Part shown: piece by piece, positions 35,685 to 44,340 of the stretch | Layout: each line of letters starts with the position of its first letter | How positions within the stretch are numbered: position 1 is the stretch's first letter | DNA from: Bacteroidales bacterium UBA1181 | Lineage (GTDB): Bacteria; Bacteroidota; Bacteroidia; Bacteroidales; Paludibacteraceae | NCBI GenBank assembly: GCA_002310215.1 | Contig: DBYR01000006.1 | Span: 1-64,000 of the forward strand | Direction: 5' to 3' | Length of the DNA: 64,000 bases | Program-made: the position numbers and the translations under genes | Notes under the pieces: generated by a model | Told to the model about the DNA's origin: nothing | Databases searched by the model: none | What the model saw: the letters and a program-made list of their open reading frames with translations, nothing else

Positions 35685-36488
35685 ATGTTTGATTTTAGCG
35701 AAGAGGAAATCAATCGATACTCCCGCCACATTCTCTTGAAGGAGGTGGGCGTGGAAGGTCAGGAAAAAATCCGGAACGCCAAGGTCCTGGTTGTCGGGGC
35801 GGGAGGACTCGGTTCGCCGGTCATCCTATACCTGGCGGCCGCCGGCGTCGGAACAATAGGCATCATCGACGGTGATGCGGTAGACCTAAGCAACCTGCAG
35901 CGTCAGATCATCCACACAACCCCCGACGTGGGCTACTCGAAGGCCCTATCCGCCAAGGAGAAGGTCAATGCGCTCAACCCGCACGTCAACGCGATCGCCT
36001 ACCAAGAGTTTCTAAAGACGGACAATGCGCTGGATCTGTTCAAGGAGTATGATTTCATCGTGGACGCGACGGATAACTTCCCCGTAAAATACCTAATCAA
36101 CGACGCTTGCGTCCTGACGGGCAAACCATTCAGCCACGGGGGCATCTTCCAGTTCGAGGGACAGACGTTCACCCACGTCCCGGGCAGCAACTGCTACCGA
36201 TGCCTCTTCGACGCGCCACCAGAATCCGCACCCTCCTGCGCACAAGCGGGAGTACTCGGAGCCATCGCTGGAATGCTGGGAACGATACAGTCCGCCGAGG
36301 TGCTCAAATACATCACGGGTGTGGGGGAACTGCTGACGGACCAACTCCTCACCTTCGATGCGAGGAGCATGGATTTCAGGAAGATGTCCATCCCCAAACG
36401 AGACGACTGTCCCGTGTGCGGCAAACAACCCACCATCAAGCAACTCATTGAATACAAGCAGGTAAGCTGCGAACTAAAACAACAATAG
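35685..36488 (+). CDS. ThiF/MoeB/HesA-family E1-like adenylyltransferase
   Basis: 267 residues. ATP-binding GAGGLGSP (39-45), SNLQRQIIHT arginine finger region, and DATDNFPVKYLINDACV. Zinc site Cys170-x2-Cys173 (NCYRC) and Cys242-x2-Cys245 (CPVC). Cys185 (PSCAQAGVLG) is the conserved cysteine downstream. Such enzymes adenylate the C-terminal Gly-Gly of a ThiS/MoaD sulfur carrier before thiocarboxylate formation. No ThiS/MoaD gene with a GG end is visible in this operon; the adjacent carrier is TusA-like. Carrier identity is therefore open. Confidence 0.93.
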   Translation: MFDFSEEEINRYSRHILLKEVGVEGQEKIRNAKVLVVGAGGLGSPVILYLAAAGVGTIGIIDGDAVDLSNLQRQIIHTTPDVGYSKALSAKEKVNALNPHVNAIAYQEFLKTDNALDLFKEYDFIVDATDNFPVKYLINDACVLTGKPFSHGGIFQFEGQTFTHVPGSNCYRCLFDAPPESAPSCAQAGVLGAIAGMLGTIQSAEVLKYITGVGELLTDQLLTFDARSMDFRKMSIPKRDDCPVCGKQPTIKQLIEYKQVSCELKQQ

Positions 36489-36492
36489 AATC

Positions 36493-36978
36493 ATGGCGGA
36501 CAATCAACAAAAAAAACTCTCAATCATCGCCTTTTCGGGCGAATTCGACAGACTCACCGCCGCCTTCACCCTCGCGACAGGGGCTGCGGCGGTAGGATAT
36601 GAGGTGAACATATTCTTTACATTCTGGGGACTCGACGCCATCAAGCGGAAGACCGGCAGAAGCCTCGTGGGTGGTACGTTTCTAACTAAGATCTTCGGTT
36701 TTTTGATGGGCGGACTGAAGAGCACACCCACCAGCCGATTCAACTTTTTCGGCGCAGGTCCCCGGATTTTTAGATTCCTGATGAGAAAGAACAACGTCGC
36801 GACACTGGAGGAACTGGTGGAAGCCGCCATCGCCCTCGGCATCAACCTCTACGCCTGCGAAATGGCGATGCACGTTCTCGGTCTCAAGCAATCGGACTTC
36901 ATCCACGAAGTGAAGGACACGCTCGGCGTCGCATCCTTCCTGGAAATCTCTGAAGGTGGACGGACCCTATTCATCTAA
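36493..36978 (+). CDS. DsrE2/DsrEFH-like sulfur-relay protein
   Basis: 161 residues of the DsrE/DsrF/DrsH-like family (peroxiredoxin-like COG2210): IAFSGEFDRLTAAFTLATGAAAVGYEVNIFFTFWGL, and the conserved persulfide Cys122 in NLYACEMAMHVLG. It lies 4 bases after ThiF and before tusA. DsrE-type proteins accept persulfide sulfur from or to TusA. A weak hydrophobic stretch (FLTKIFGFLMGG) is present; it is probably membrane-associated or soluble. Confidence 0.9.
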   Translation: MADNQQKKLSIIAFSGEFDRLTAAFTLATGAAAVGYEVNIFFTFWGLDAIKRKTGRSLVGGTFLTKIFGFLMGGLKSTPTSRFNFFGAGPRIFRFLMRKNNVATLEELVEAAIALGINLYACEMAMHVLGLKQSDFIHEVKDTLGVASFLEISEGGRTLFI

Positions 36979-37039
36979 CCTTTAGATTTTCACGTACAGC
37001 TATTCTTTCTTAACACTCAACTCTTAATCATAAACTCAA

Positions 37040-37264
37040 ATGGCAACTCATACATTAGACATAACGAAGGAGCATTGCCCGATGACCTTCGTCAAGACGA
37101 AACTCAAATTAGCTCAAATCGCCCAAGGAGACATACTCGAAGTGCTTCTGCTTGAGGGTGAGCCCCTTAATAACGTGCCCAAATCCGCAGCCGAACAAGG
37201 CTATCACGTGATAGGGATCTCTCACGTGGAAGGCAATGTGCACAAAGTAATCATCAAGAAATAA
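37040..37264 (+). CDS. TusA-family sulfur carrier protein
   Basis: 74 residues. Core TusA motif with Cys13 in EHCPMTFVKTKLKL; the active Cys carries a persulfide. The C-terminal part VEGNVHKVIIKK fits the family. The order ThiF-DsrE-TusA makes a small sulfur-relay set co-transcribed with CBS/CGL, so sulfur from an unknown donor could be handed to a carrier and then to metabolism. Confidence 0.93.
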   Translation: MATHTLDITKEHCPMTFVKTKLKLAQIAQGDILEVLLLEGEPLNNVPKSAAEQGYHVIGISHVEGNVHKVIIKK

Positions 37265-37572
37265 TATTTACGTTCACGCTTCCCAGAAGGAAATCTCACA
37301 TAAACATCGTCCGGCGCAACCGTTTTTTCCCCGATTTTCATACTTATTAATCCATATGTGGGAAGAAATCAGCCAAGATTTCAAGCGACACTTTTTCGCC
37401 ACGAGTTCCCTTCACAGACAATTATTTTTGCTACATTATACGAAATCTTATTTTGTTGGAATATTTTACTACAATAACATATACATATAGGCAAATACTC
37501 TAAAATTTTCATTTTTCTTGTAACAAACATACATTTACACTATCTTTGCAATATCAAAAATGAGAGGTAAAA
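37265..37572 (+). other. 308-base non-coding interval with leader-2 promoter
   Basis: Holds the second sulfur-box promoter in its last ~75 bases. No terminator or ORF is evident in the first 200 bases. Confidence 0.45.
37500..37548 (+). promoter_or_regulatory. Promoter with sulfur box before leader peptide 2
   Basis: CTAAAATTTTC box starting 37500, 18 bases before TTG (37518-37520); 20-base spacer; TATCTTTG (37541-37548); then GCAATATCAAA as in the first leader promoter. Confidence 0.75.
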
Positions 37573-37755
37573 ATGAATAGGACAATTAACATACATACTA
37601 CTTCGAACTCAATGCTTGGGAAGAACCTTCCCAAGATTGACGAGCGCCTATTCCATGCCTCAAACCATTCAGAATCTATAAAAATTTCTCGGCGGACACA
37701 GATGCGATGTTCCATGCACTGTTGTTGTTGCCGATGTTGTATGCCGATCTGCTAA
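37573..37755 (+). CDS. Cys-rich leader peptide 2
   Basis: 60 codons ending RCSMHCCCCRCCMPIC-stop with eight Cys. Protein-level match to the ORF at 32137 along its whole length, with the same spacing from the -7 element (24-25 bases) and from the stop codon to the RNA element. It stands before the porin/MetQNI import operon, so it probably senses cysteine shortage for sulfur uptake. The two ORFs differ at many positions yet keep reading frame and tail, which supports translation. Confidence 0.8.
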   Translation: MNRTINIHTTSNSMLGKNLPKIDERLFHASNHSESIKISRRTQMRCSMHCCCCRCCMPIC

Positions 37756-37763
37756 CATTCCAC

Positions 37764-37852
37764 ATTCGGACAATCACAAAACGTTAAGGTTAACCCATTA
37801 GGGTGCGATCTTCAAGCTCTATTTTTTCCCAAAATACGGGTTTGTCTTGTCC
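37764..37852 (+). promoter_or_regulatory. Conserved RNA element downstream of leader peptide 2
   Basis: GGACAA (37768-37773) pairs with TTGTCC (37847-37852). Inside lie TTAAGGTTAACCC-ATTA-GGG (37784-37803), GCGATC, and a T6 run (37822-37827). Offsets of +13, +29 and +67 from the stop codon equal those of the first copy. Confidence 0.7.
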
Positions 37853-38135
37853 ACATTTTAATCAAAAGCGAAATAATACATTGTATATAAAGTAATTGCA
37901 ATTACATAGCCCATAAAAAAAACTTAGGTTGAACAGAAAAAAACGATATCGATTATGGAAATATGTTGTAACAATAAGAAAGGGTAAGCAAGAGGAAATC
38001 ATGCGACGGGTTCGGAGGAGGGACCTCCCATAAGCTTCGGGGATTTAACCCACATTTCATGAGAGTCTCCCCAAAACTTCTCTCACAAAAAGTTAAGAAG
38101 AAATAAAAGTCAAAAACGATTAAAGACAGAACACA
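37853..38135 (+). promoter_or_regulatory. Possible further structured leader before porin
   Basis: Untranslated stretch. Bases 38008-38051 could fold as GGGTT/AACCC (38008-38012/38047-38051) closing a GGAGG/CCTCC hairpin (38014-38018/38024-38028, loop AGGGA). TGAGAG/CTCTCA (38060-38065/38080-38085) follows. The strength of folding was judged by eye; I do not recognise a known riboswitch. Confidence 0.35.
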
Positions 38136-39530
38136 ATGAAAAGAAATATATTTTACAAGGCATTAACATTATTCTTACTGTACACGGCTACAGTGAATGC
38201 GCAAGAGGTCCAATCGGAAGCCATCAAGAACCAAGAAGCGACGGAGGCAGTCGTAAGTGCGGGAAGCGCCTCCTCGAAGGATACCAAGAGGCAAGAACCC
38301 ATTGAGACGATCAACAAGGACGTCACATCAGAGACCGCCAAGGAACTGATCCCTGCCGTAAGGTTCGGGGACGAAATAAAGGTGAAACTAGGAGGTTTCT
38401 TCCGGGCTGAGTATTACGTGGACAGCCGTGAGGTCGTGGGTGCGAGCGACGGACTTTTCGGGTTCTTCCCACAGGACGAAGTCTATGACACCAACGGAGA
38501 CGACCTGAACGAAGTGGTCAGACAAAACTTCTCCACGCAAGCCACCCGTTTCACCGCAACGGTAGACGGGCCGAAGTTGGGGAAGGCAAGTTCAAAGGCA
38601 TACGTGGAGTTCGACTTCTCCGGAGGAAACACCGTGAATGTCAGGATGCGGCAGGCTTGGGCCAAATTCATCTGGCAGAAAGGCGAATTGCTCTTGGGTA
38701 AGGCATGGAACCCATTCTCAGACGTTCCTTTCCCTTACGTGGCCGGACTGCACATAGGCATACCTTTCCGAGCGTTCAATCGAGGCGATCAAATCCGCTA
38801 CACGTTTAAACCGACAGACCGACTCAACCTGGTCGTGGCAGGCGTATACCAAACCGAGCATAAATCCATACTCGAGGAGTCGTCCAACAGCGATATCCGC
38901 CAGAACCCTGTGCCGGAGTTCCACCTGCAGCTGCGCTACGCCTCCCCTTCGTTCAGCGCCGGATTATTGAGCGAATTCAAAAGCATACGTCCCGCCACGA
39001 AGGTCACCAACGCCAACAGCGAAGTGTACAAGACGGATGAGAAAGTAAGCTCCTATGGATTAGGCTATTACCTACAGTTCGCAAAAGGGAAATTCGGTCT
39101 TAGGACAGGAGGTTTGTATGGTGAGAACCTAAGCGAATATTTCCAGCAAGGAGGCTATGCCGTGAAATCGATTGACGCGAAGACCGGCAGACGCACCTAT
39201 TCCACCTCAAAAGTCACTTCGTACTGGCTCAACCTCTCATACGGCAAAACGTGGGCGCCAAGCTTCTTCGTGGGCTACACCAAGAACTTAGGATTCAACG
39301 ATGACATCCTGGCAGGCGGTAATTTCTTCGGCAGATGGCAAAACGTGGACCACATATTCAGGCTATCCCCATCACTGAAGTTCTCCCACAAACAATGGAC
39401 CCTCCAGGCCGAACTCGATTACAACCGTGTCGCTTACGGAGCCGTAGACTACGCTGACCACGGGAAGGTGAAGGACACACATGATGTCTCAAATGTCAGA
39501 GGTCTGCTAGCTGCCACATTCTTCTTCTAA
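38136..39530 (+). CDS. Outer membrane porin, DcaP/phosphate-porin-like
   Basis: 464 residues. A signal peptide (LFLLYTATVNAQ) is followed by a 16-18-strand beta-barrel sequence with KVKLGGFFRAEYYVDSR, then alternate aromatic strands (QLRYASPSF, YGLGYYLQF), and a C-terminal Phe (ATFFF), as required for BAM insertion. First gene of the import operon with MetQNI; it probably lets the same small sulfur compound cross the outer membrane. Confidence 0.85.
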   Translation: MKRNIFYKALTLFLLYTATVNAQEVQSEAIKNQEATEAVVSAGSASSKDTKRQEPIETINKDVTSETAKELIPAVRFGDEIKVKLGGFFRAEYYVDSREVVGASDGLFGFFPQDEVYDTNGDDLNEVVRQNFSTQATRFTATVDGPKLGKASSKAYVEFDFSGGNTVNVRMRQAWAKFIWQKGELLLGKAWNPFSDVPFPYVAGLHIGIPFRAFNRGDQIRYTFKPTDRLNLVVAGVYQTEHKSILEESSNSDIRQNPVPEFHLQLRYASPSFSAGLLSEFKSIRPATKVTNANSEVYKTDEKVSSYGLGYYLQFAKGKFGLRTGGLYGENLSEYFQQGGYAVKSIDAKTGRRTYSTSKVTSYWLNLSYGKTWAPSFFVGYTKNLGFNDDILAGGNFFGRWQNVDHIFRLSPSLKFSHKQWTLQAELDYNRVAYGAVDYADHGKVKDTHDVSNVRGLLAATFFF

Positions 39531-39581
39531 ATCCAATCATCATAAAAACTCATTGTCTAACATTTAAAAAATTTGAATCGT

Positions 39582-40457
39582 ATGAAAAAGACTAAATTGA
39601 TCACAATCGCATTGCTTATAGTATACTCATTCATCTCTTCATCATGCGGCAATGCATCCAAGGAATCCAGTGCAGACAGAAAAGATATCTCCGTAGGCTT
39701 CTCGCCTGGTCCTTATTCAGACCTCTTCAAAGCGGCCATCCAACCTGCCCTTGAGAAGAAAGGCTACAACGTGAAGGTGGTGGAATTCACAGACTGGGTG
39801 ACTCCGAACCTCGCTTTGGCGAACAATGAAATAGACGCCAACATTTACCAGAACACCCTGTACAGGCAGAATTTCTGCGACACGAAGGGCGTTGACCTGA
39901 CGGCCACCTTCTCCGTGCCTACAGCGGCTCTCGGACTATATTCCGACAAGTACAAGGCGCAGAATGTTGACGAACTGAAGGCGCAACTACAGCCGGGCGG
40001 AATCGTCTCCGTGCCTAATGATGCGGTCAACCTGGCCCGCGCGTTACGCTTCCTCCGCTCGATCGGCTTGCTCACGATAAAATCCACGGTCGACGATAAA
40101 ACGGCGACGGAGAACGACATCGACGAGAACCCGTTCGGCCTCAAGATCGTTCCATTGGAAGCCGCCCAGTTACCTCGTTCCCTGGATGGTAGCACGCTCG
40201 CGGTGATCCCAGGCAACTACGCCATCTCTTCCGGGCTGAAGCTCTCCTCCTCCATTGTCGGTGAGGCTTTGCCTTCAGAACTACTCATCTGGTTTGTCGT
40301 CAACACGAAAGACGCAAATGCCCAATTCGTGAAGGATGTGCAGGAGGCTTACGAATCCGAGGATTTCAAGAACTATTTCGAGGATCCGACGCATGAATAT
40401 GACAGATTCCAGCGCCCGCAGTGGTATGTGGATAAGTGGAATATACAAAACAGATAA
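39582..40457 (+). CDS. metQ: MetQ/NlpA-type substrate-binding lipoprotein
   Basis: 291 residues from the ATG at 39582; a TTG three codons upstream is not needed. Lipobox SSSC-G gives a lipoprotein. NlpA-family core: KDISVGFSPGPYSDLFKAAIQP, VEFTDWVTPNLALANNEIDANIYQNTLY, VSVPNDAVNLARALRFL. It binds methionine or a related compound for the MetNI transporter. Substrate within the family (L-Met, D-Met, sulfoxide, other organosulfur) is open. Confidence 0.93.
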   Translation: MKKTKLITIALLIVYSFISSSCGNASKESSADRKDISVGFSPGPYSDLFKAAIQPALEKKGYNVKVVEFTDWVTPNLALANNEIDANIYQNTLYRQNFCDTKGVDLTATFSVPTAALGLYSDKYKAQNVDELKAQLQPGGIVSVPNDAVNLARALRFLRSIGLLTIKSTVDDKTATENDIDENPFGLKIVPLEAAQLPRSLDGSTLAVIPGNYAISSGLKLSSSIVGEALPSELLIWFVVNTKDANAQFVKDVQEAYESEDFKNYFEDPTHEYDRFQRPQWYVDKWNIQNR

Positions 40458-40531
40458 AACACAATTGTTTTTCATAGATGCTTGATCGATACGGGTCAAG
40501 CATCTATTCACCCATCAAAAAGAGTTTAGAG

Positions 40532-41548
40532 ATGATAAAATTCGACAAAGTAAGTGTATCATTTTCAGACAAGAAGGACCATACGGTGAATGCGGTCAGG
40601 AACGTCTCCTTCGAGATAGGAAAGGGAGAGATATGGGGAATCGTAGGCACGAGTGGCGCAGGCAAGAGCACGCTTCTCCGCACGGTCAACCAGCTGCAAC
40701 TCCCCACTGGCGGTCGAACGATAGTGGATGGTGTGGACATAAGTAGCCTATCTGGGAAAGAATTGGCGAAGTTCCGCCACTCTATCGGTATGATTTTCCA
40801 GCAGTTCAACCTTGTCAGCACCAAGACAGTGGCACAGAACGTGGCTTTCGCCATGGAGATAGCGGGGCGAAGCCAAGAGGAAATTAAACAACGAGTGCCC
40901 GAACTGTTGGAGCTTGTCGGCTTGGCTGATCGCGCGGATGTATATCCGAACACTTTAAGTGGCGGACAGAAACAGCGCGTGGGAATCGCCCGCGCCGTGG
41001 CCAACAACCCCAAGATCCTGCTCTGCGACGAGGCCACTTCGGCATTGGACCCGGAAACCACCAACGACGTGTTGGAACTCCTAAAAAAGATCAACGTCAA
41101 GTTCGGCATCACGATAGTGCTTATCACCCACGAACTAGATGTGGTCAAGAAGATTTGCCAACGAGTGGCTGTGATGAACAAAGGCGAGGTGGTGGAGTTA
41201 GGCGAAGTGTTTGATGTCTTCACGAAACCACGGCACGAATTCACGAAGACGCTCCTGTCGCACACCTTCGACCTCGATCTCCCCGAGCGCCTGACGCAAG
41301 ACCACACGAAGCCTTTGGTGAGGATCGTATACAATGGCGAAAAGGCGGAGGATTCAATCGTTTCCAACGTGGTGAAGCATTACGCGATAGACGTGAATAT
41401 CCTGCACGGCAAGATTGAATATATCAACGACAAACCTTTCGGCATACTGATCGTCCAATTGATCGGTGCGCAAGACGAGTTGGCCCAAGGATTAGATTAT
41501 TTGAGTAAGAACACTTATAGAACGGAGGTGATAAATGAACGAAACTAA
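40532..41548 (+). CDS. metN: Methionine-type ABC transporter ATP-binding protein
   Basis: 338 residues from the ATG at 40532 (the frame is open to 40478). Walker A GTSGAGKST, signature LSGGQKQRVGIARA, Walker B ILLCDEATSALDP, His-switch ITHELDVVKK. The C-terminal ~90 residues form the NIL/ACT-like regulatory domain of MetN. It overlaps metI by 14 bases. Confidence 0.95.
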   Translation: MIKFDKVSVSFSDKKDHTVNAVRNVSFEIGKGEIWGIVGTSGAGKSTLLRTVNQLQLPTGGRTIVDGVDISSLSGKELAKFRHSIGMIFQQFNLVSTKTVAQNVAFAMEIAGRSQEEIKQRVPELLELVGLADRADVYPNTLSGGQKQRVGIARAVANNPKILLCDEATSALDPETTNDVLELLKKINVKFGITIVLITHELDVVKKICQRVAVMNKGEVVELGEVFDVFTKPRHEFTKTLLSHTFDLDLPERLTQDHTKPLVRIVYNGEKAEDSIVSNVVKHYAIDVNILHGKIEYINDKPFGILIVQLIGAQDELAQGLDYLSKNTYRTEVINERN

Positions 41549-42197
41549 CTATTCCGAACTGGCAAGCAACTTGTTGCCAGCGTTCGGGGAAACATTGGAA
41601 ATGTGCGGAATAGCACTATTATTGGCAATCATATTGGGCATTCCATTAGGCGTGTTGTCTTACATCACGAGCAAGCGCAGCATCTGTCAAAACAGGTTCG
41701 TCAACTTATTGGTCAGCTTCATCCTGAACGTCATCATGTCCACTCCGTTCGTCATCCTGCTCGTGCTGCTGTTGCCTTTCACGAAGTTTGTGGTCGGCAC
41801 CTCCATAGGACCCGAGGCCGCGTCGGTACCGTTGGGCATCGTAGCCATCGCCTTCTACGCACGTTTGGTGGAGGGCAATCTGCATGGCGTGGACAAAGGC
41901 GTGATAGAGGCTTCTGTGGCCATGGGAGCCACATGGTTCAAGATCGTCACCAACGTCTTGTTGCCAGGCGCTTTCAGTGGCATGATCCGTGGACTGACCG
42001 TCTTGGCCGTCACGCTGGTGGGCTATTCGGCCATGGCCGGCATAGTGGGCGGCGGTGGCGTCGGCGACCTTGCCATACGGTTCGGCTACTATCGCTACCA
42101 AACAGATGTCATGATCATTACGGTGCTCTTACTGATCGGGTTGGTACAAATCATCCAGACAATCGGGGAAAAGGCTTCCCAAAAAGCACAAAAATAG
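41535..42197 (+). CDS. metI: Methionine-type ABC transporter permease
   Basis: 220 residues with five or more hydrophobic helices. The coupling loop GVDKGVIEASVAMGATWFKIVTNVLLPGA is the binding-protein-dependent transport EAA motif. Translation is coupled to metN. It ends the porin-MetQNI operon, followed by terminator copy 1 at 42238. Confidence 0.95.
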   Translation: MNETNYSELASNLLPAFGETLEMCGIALLLAIILGIPLGVLSYITSKRSICQNRFVNLLVSFILNVIMSTPFVILLVLLLPFTKFVVGTSIGPEAASVPLGIVAIAFYARLVEGNLHGVDKGVIEASVAMGATWFKIVTNVLLPGAFSGMIRGLTVLAVTLVGYSAMAGIVGGGGVGDLAIRFGYYRYQTDVMIITVLLLIGLVQIIQTIGEKASQKAQK

Positions 42198-42237
42198 GGC
42201 GACTATAAACAATACATAAGAAACCATAGTATTTTGT

Positions 42238-42283
42238 AACGAAAGACATTGCTCCGCGACGGATGTTCGGGCAATGTCTTTTT
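42238..42283 (+). terminator. Terminator copy 1 (direct repeat flanking the AAA gene)
   Basis: AAAGACATTGC/GCAATGTCTTT hairpin plus T run after metI. The whole 46 bases from AACGAAAGACATTGC to the T run recur without change at 43993-44038, one on each side of the AAA-ATPase gene. Confidence 0.85.
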
Positions 42284-42333
42284 GTGCCTTACTCATTCCC
42301 CGCATAAACCATCCTCTATATCCAAATAATCGT

Positions 42334-42341
42334 TATATTTG
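42334..42341 (+). promoter_or_regulatory. -7 promoter element of the AAA-ATPase gene
   Basis: TATATTTG matches TAnnTTTG, 28 bases before the ATG at 42370. Confidence 0.5.
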
Positions 42342-42369
42342 CAAAAGGAGAAACAATATAAAGCAAACG

Positions 42370-43917
42370 ATGAAATACCCGATCGGTATACAGACATTTG
42401 AGAAAATCATAGCGGGTGGTTACACCTATGTGGACAAGACGGAGTTGGTTTATAAACTGGTTTCGTCAGGCGAGTACTATTTCCTTAGTCGCCCGCGTCG
42501 TTTCGGCAAGAGTTTGCTCACCACCACATTAGAGGCCTATTTCCAAGGCAAGAAAGAGCTTTTCAAAAGTCTTGCCATGGAACGGTTGGAACAAAATTGG
42601 GTGAAATACCCAGTATTCCATCTGGATTTTTCCGGAGAAGTCTATGATTCCATACAATCGGTTAAAGAACAGATAGTTACCCATTTCGAAAAGTGGGAGG
42701 TGCTGTATGGCAAGGACGAAACTGGGAAAAGAATAGGTACTCGTTTTGCTAATTTGCTGCAACGTGCCTACGAACGGACGGGACAAAAAGCCGTCATCTT
42801 AATAGACGAGTACGACAAGCCTTTGACAGACACCATCGGACAGCAGAAAATACAAGACAAAAACAGGGAAATACTGCAAAGCCTCTATGGCGTTTTGAAA
42901 AAAGCAGACAAGTACATTCAATTCGCCTTCCTGACAGGTGTGACTCGCTACGGCAAGTTGGGGATCTTCAGTGCGGCAAACAACCCCAAAGACCTTTCCA
43001 TGAGCGATGAATATGCGACCATCTGCGGCATCACGGAGAGTGAACTGCACACCTATTTCGATGACGAGGTGCAGTTGTTTGCTGATAAGCTTTCTGTCAG
43101 CAAATCGGACATGTATGCTATGTTGAAACGAAAGTTTGACGGCTACCATTTCAGTGAACGGTCGGAGGATGTCTATAATCCGTTCAGTTTGCTTAATGCA
43201 TTGTCTGACAAAAAAATATTGAATTATTGGTATGCCACGGGCACGCCTACTTATTTGGTTAAGATTCTTGGGAAAAACGACATCGATATTCCTTCTTTTG
43301 ATGACAAATTATTGACCACGGGCGAAATGCTCGCCACTTTCGGTAATGGGGAGAACAATGTTATAGCGGCGCTCTACCAAAGTGGCTATCTTACCATAAA
43401 GGGCTATCAAGACGAATGTTATTTGTTAGGATTCCCCAATGAAGAGGTCTCAGAAGGTTTCACACGTGTTTTAATACCCAATTACACGAAATCCGACACC
43501 AGTGACAGGAAAGACCTTGACCTTGTCAAACTACGTCAATTTGTTAATGCTGACAATGTGGATGCCTTCATGACCCAAATTCAGCTCATCATGAGCCAAG
43601 TGCCTTTTGAGAGCACCGAACCGAAATTGATAGAGGCGAACTTCCGCAATATGCTCTACCTGATGATCCGCTCCACAGGGCATAAAGTGAGTGTGGAACA
43701 CCCTGTGTTGGGTGGCAGGATCGATGTGTTCTTCGAGACGGAGAAATACGTCTACATCATTGAGTGCAAGCGTGATCAGTCCGCTAAAGAAGCCTTGTCA
43801 CAGATTGATGAGAAGAAATATGCGAAGAAAATCTCCTCCGCCGACAAACACATTGTGAAGGTTGGTGTTAACTTCAGCACGGAGGAGCGGAATATGACGG
43901 AGTGGGTAGTGGAATGA
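42370..43917 (+). CDS. Predicted AAA-ATPase with C-terminal PD-(D/E)XK nuclease-like domain
   Basis: 515 residues from ATG 42370 (frame opens at 42274 inside the terminator repeat, so that start is rejected). N-terminus YPIGIQTFEKIIAGGYTYVDKTELVY, Walker A-like RPRRFGKSLL, Walker B VILIDEYDKPL, and a C-terminal nuclease-like core GGRIDVFFETEKYVYIIECKRD. This family is strongly expanded in Bacteroidales and behaves like a mobile cargo; function is unknown. It interrupts the sulfur region and is flanked by identical terminators, so it is probably a late insertion. Confidence 0.9.
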   Translation: MKYPIGIQTFEKIIAGGYTYVDKTELVYKLVSSGEYYFLSRPRRFGKSLLTTTLEAYFQGKKELFKSLAMERLEQNWVKYPVFHLDFSGEVYDSIQSVKEQIVTHFEKWEVLYGKDETGKRIGTRFANLLQRAYERTGQKAVILIDEYDKPLTDTIGQQKIQDKNREILQSLYGVLKKADKYIQFAFLTGVTRYGKLGIFSAANNPKDLSMSDEYATICGITESELHTYFDDEVQLFADKLSVSKSDMYAMLKRKFDGYHFSERSEDVYNPFSLLNALSDKKILNYWYATGTPTYLVKILGKNDIDIPSFDDKLLTTGEMLATFGNGENNVIAALYQSGYLTIKGYQDECYLLGFPNEEVSEGFTRVLIPNYTKSDTSDRKDLDLVKLRQFVNADNVDAFMTQIQLIMSQVPFESTEPKLIEANFRNMLYLMIRSTGHKVSVEHPVLGGRIDVFFETEKYVYIIECKRDQSAKEALSQIDEKKYAKKISSADKHIVKVGVNFSTEERNMTEWVVE

Positions 43918-43992
43918 GTATATCGTTTAAGACATTTCCCGCAGTAGTTCCACACCTTGCCCACAACTATAAGAACACATAGCATTAATCGC

Positions 43993-44038
43993 AACGAAAG
44001 ACATTGCTCCGCGACGGATGTTCGGGCAATGTCTTTTT
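43993..44038 (+). terminator. Terminator copy 2 (direct repeat flanking the AAA gene)
   Basis: Same 46 bases as 42238-42283. The upstream text is also similar (CATAGCATTAATCGCAACG against CATAGTATTTTGTAACG). Confidence 0.85.
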
Positions 44039-44290
44039 TTATTTGTTCATAAGGTATGATTCTCAGACACTTACTAATCATCCATTGACGGTGAACAATT
44101 TGGAATCACCCAATCCAAACCAATCTACTCGTTAGACTAAAAGAATCGGTTAACTATAAATTTTAAACCAGAAAGGAGGAATCCATTTTGGACATATTTC
44201 CCCGAAGTGATTTATTCTACCAAACAGGTTTCACCAACATAATAAACAATACAAACATTCCACAAAAACACAAAACATTAGAATTGTTAT

Positions 44291-44340
44291 CCATACTTTA
44301 TGCCAATATTTGGACAAAATACATCACCATTATACCTTTG
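44291..44340 (+). promoter_or_regulatory. Promoter of the cysK-like/D2K2 cluster, weaker sulfur box
   Basis: CCATACTTTAT at 44291, 19 bases before TTG (44310-44312); 20-base spacer; TACCTTTG (44333-44340). The box is a looser match than at the other three promoters. Confidence 0.5.

Noticed and set aside
37853..38135. Known SAM, cobalamin or TPP riboswitch upstream of the porin/MetQNI operon
   Set aside because: The conserved sequence boxes of these classes are not present; only an unclassified possible fold remains.
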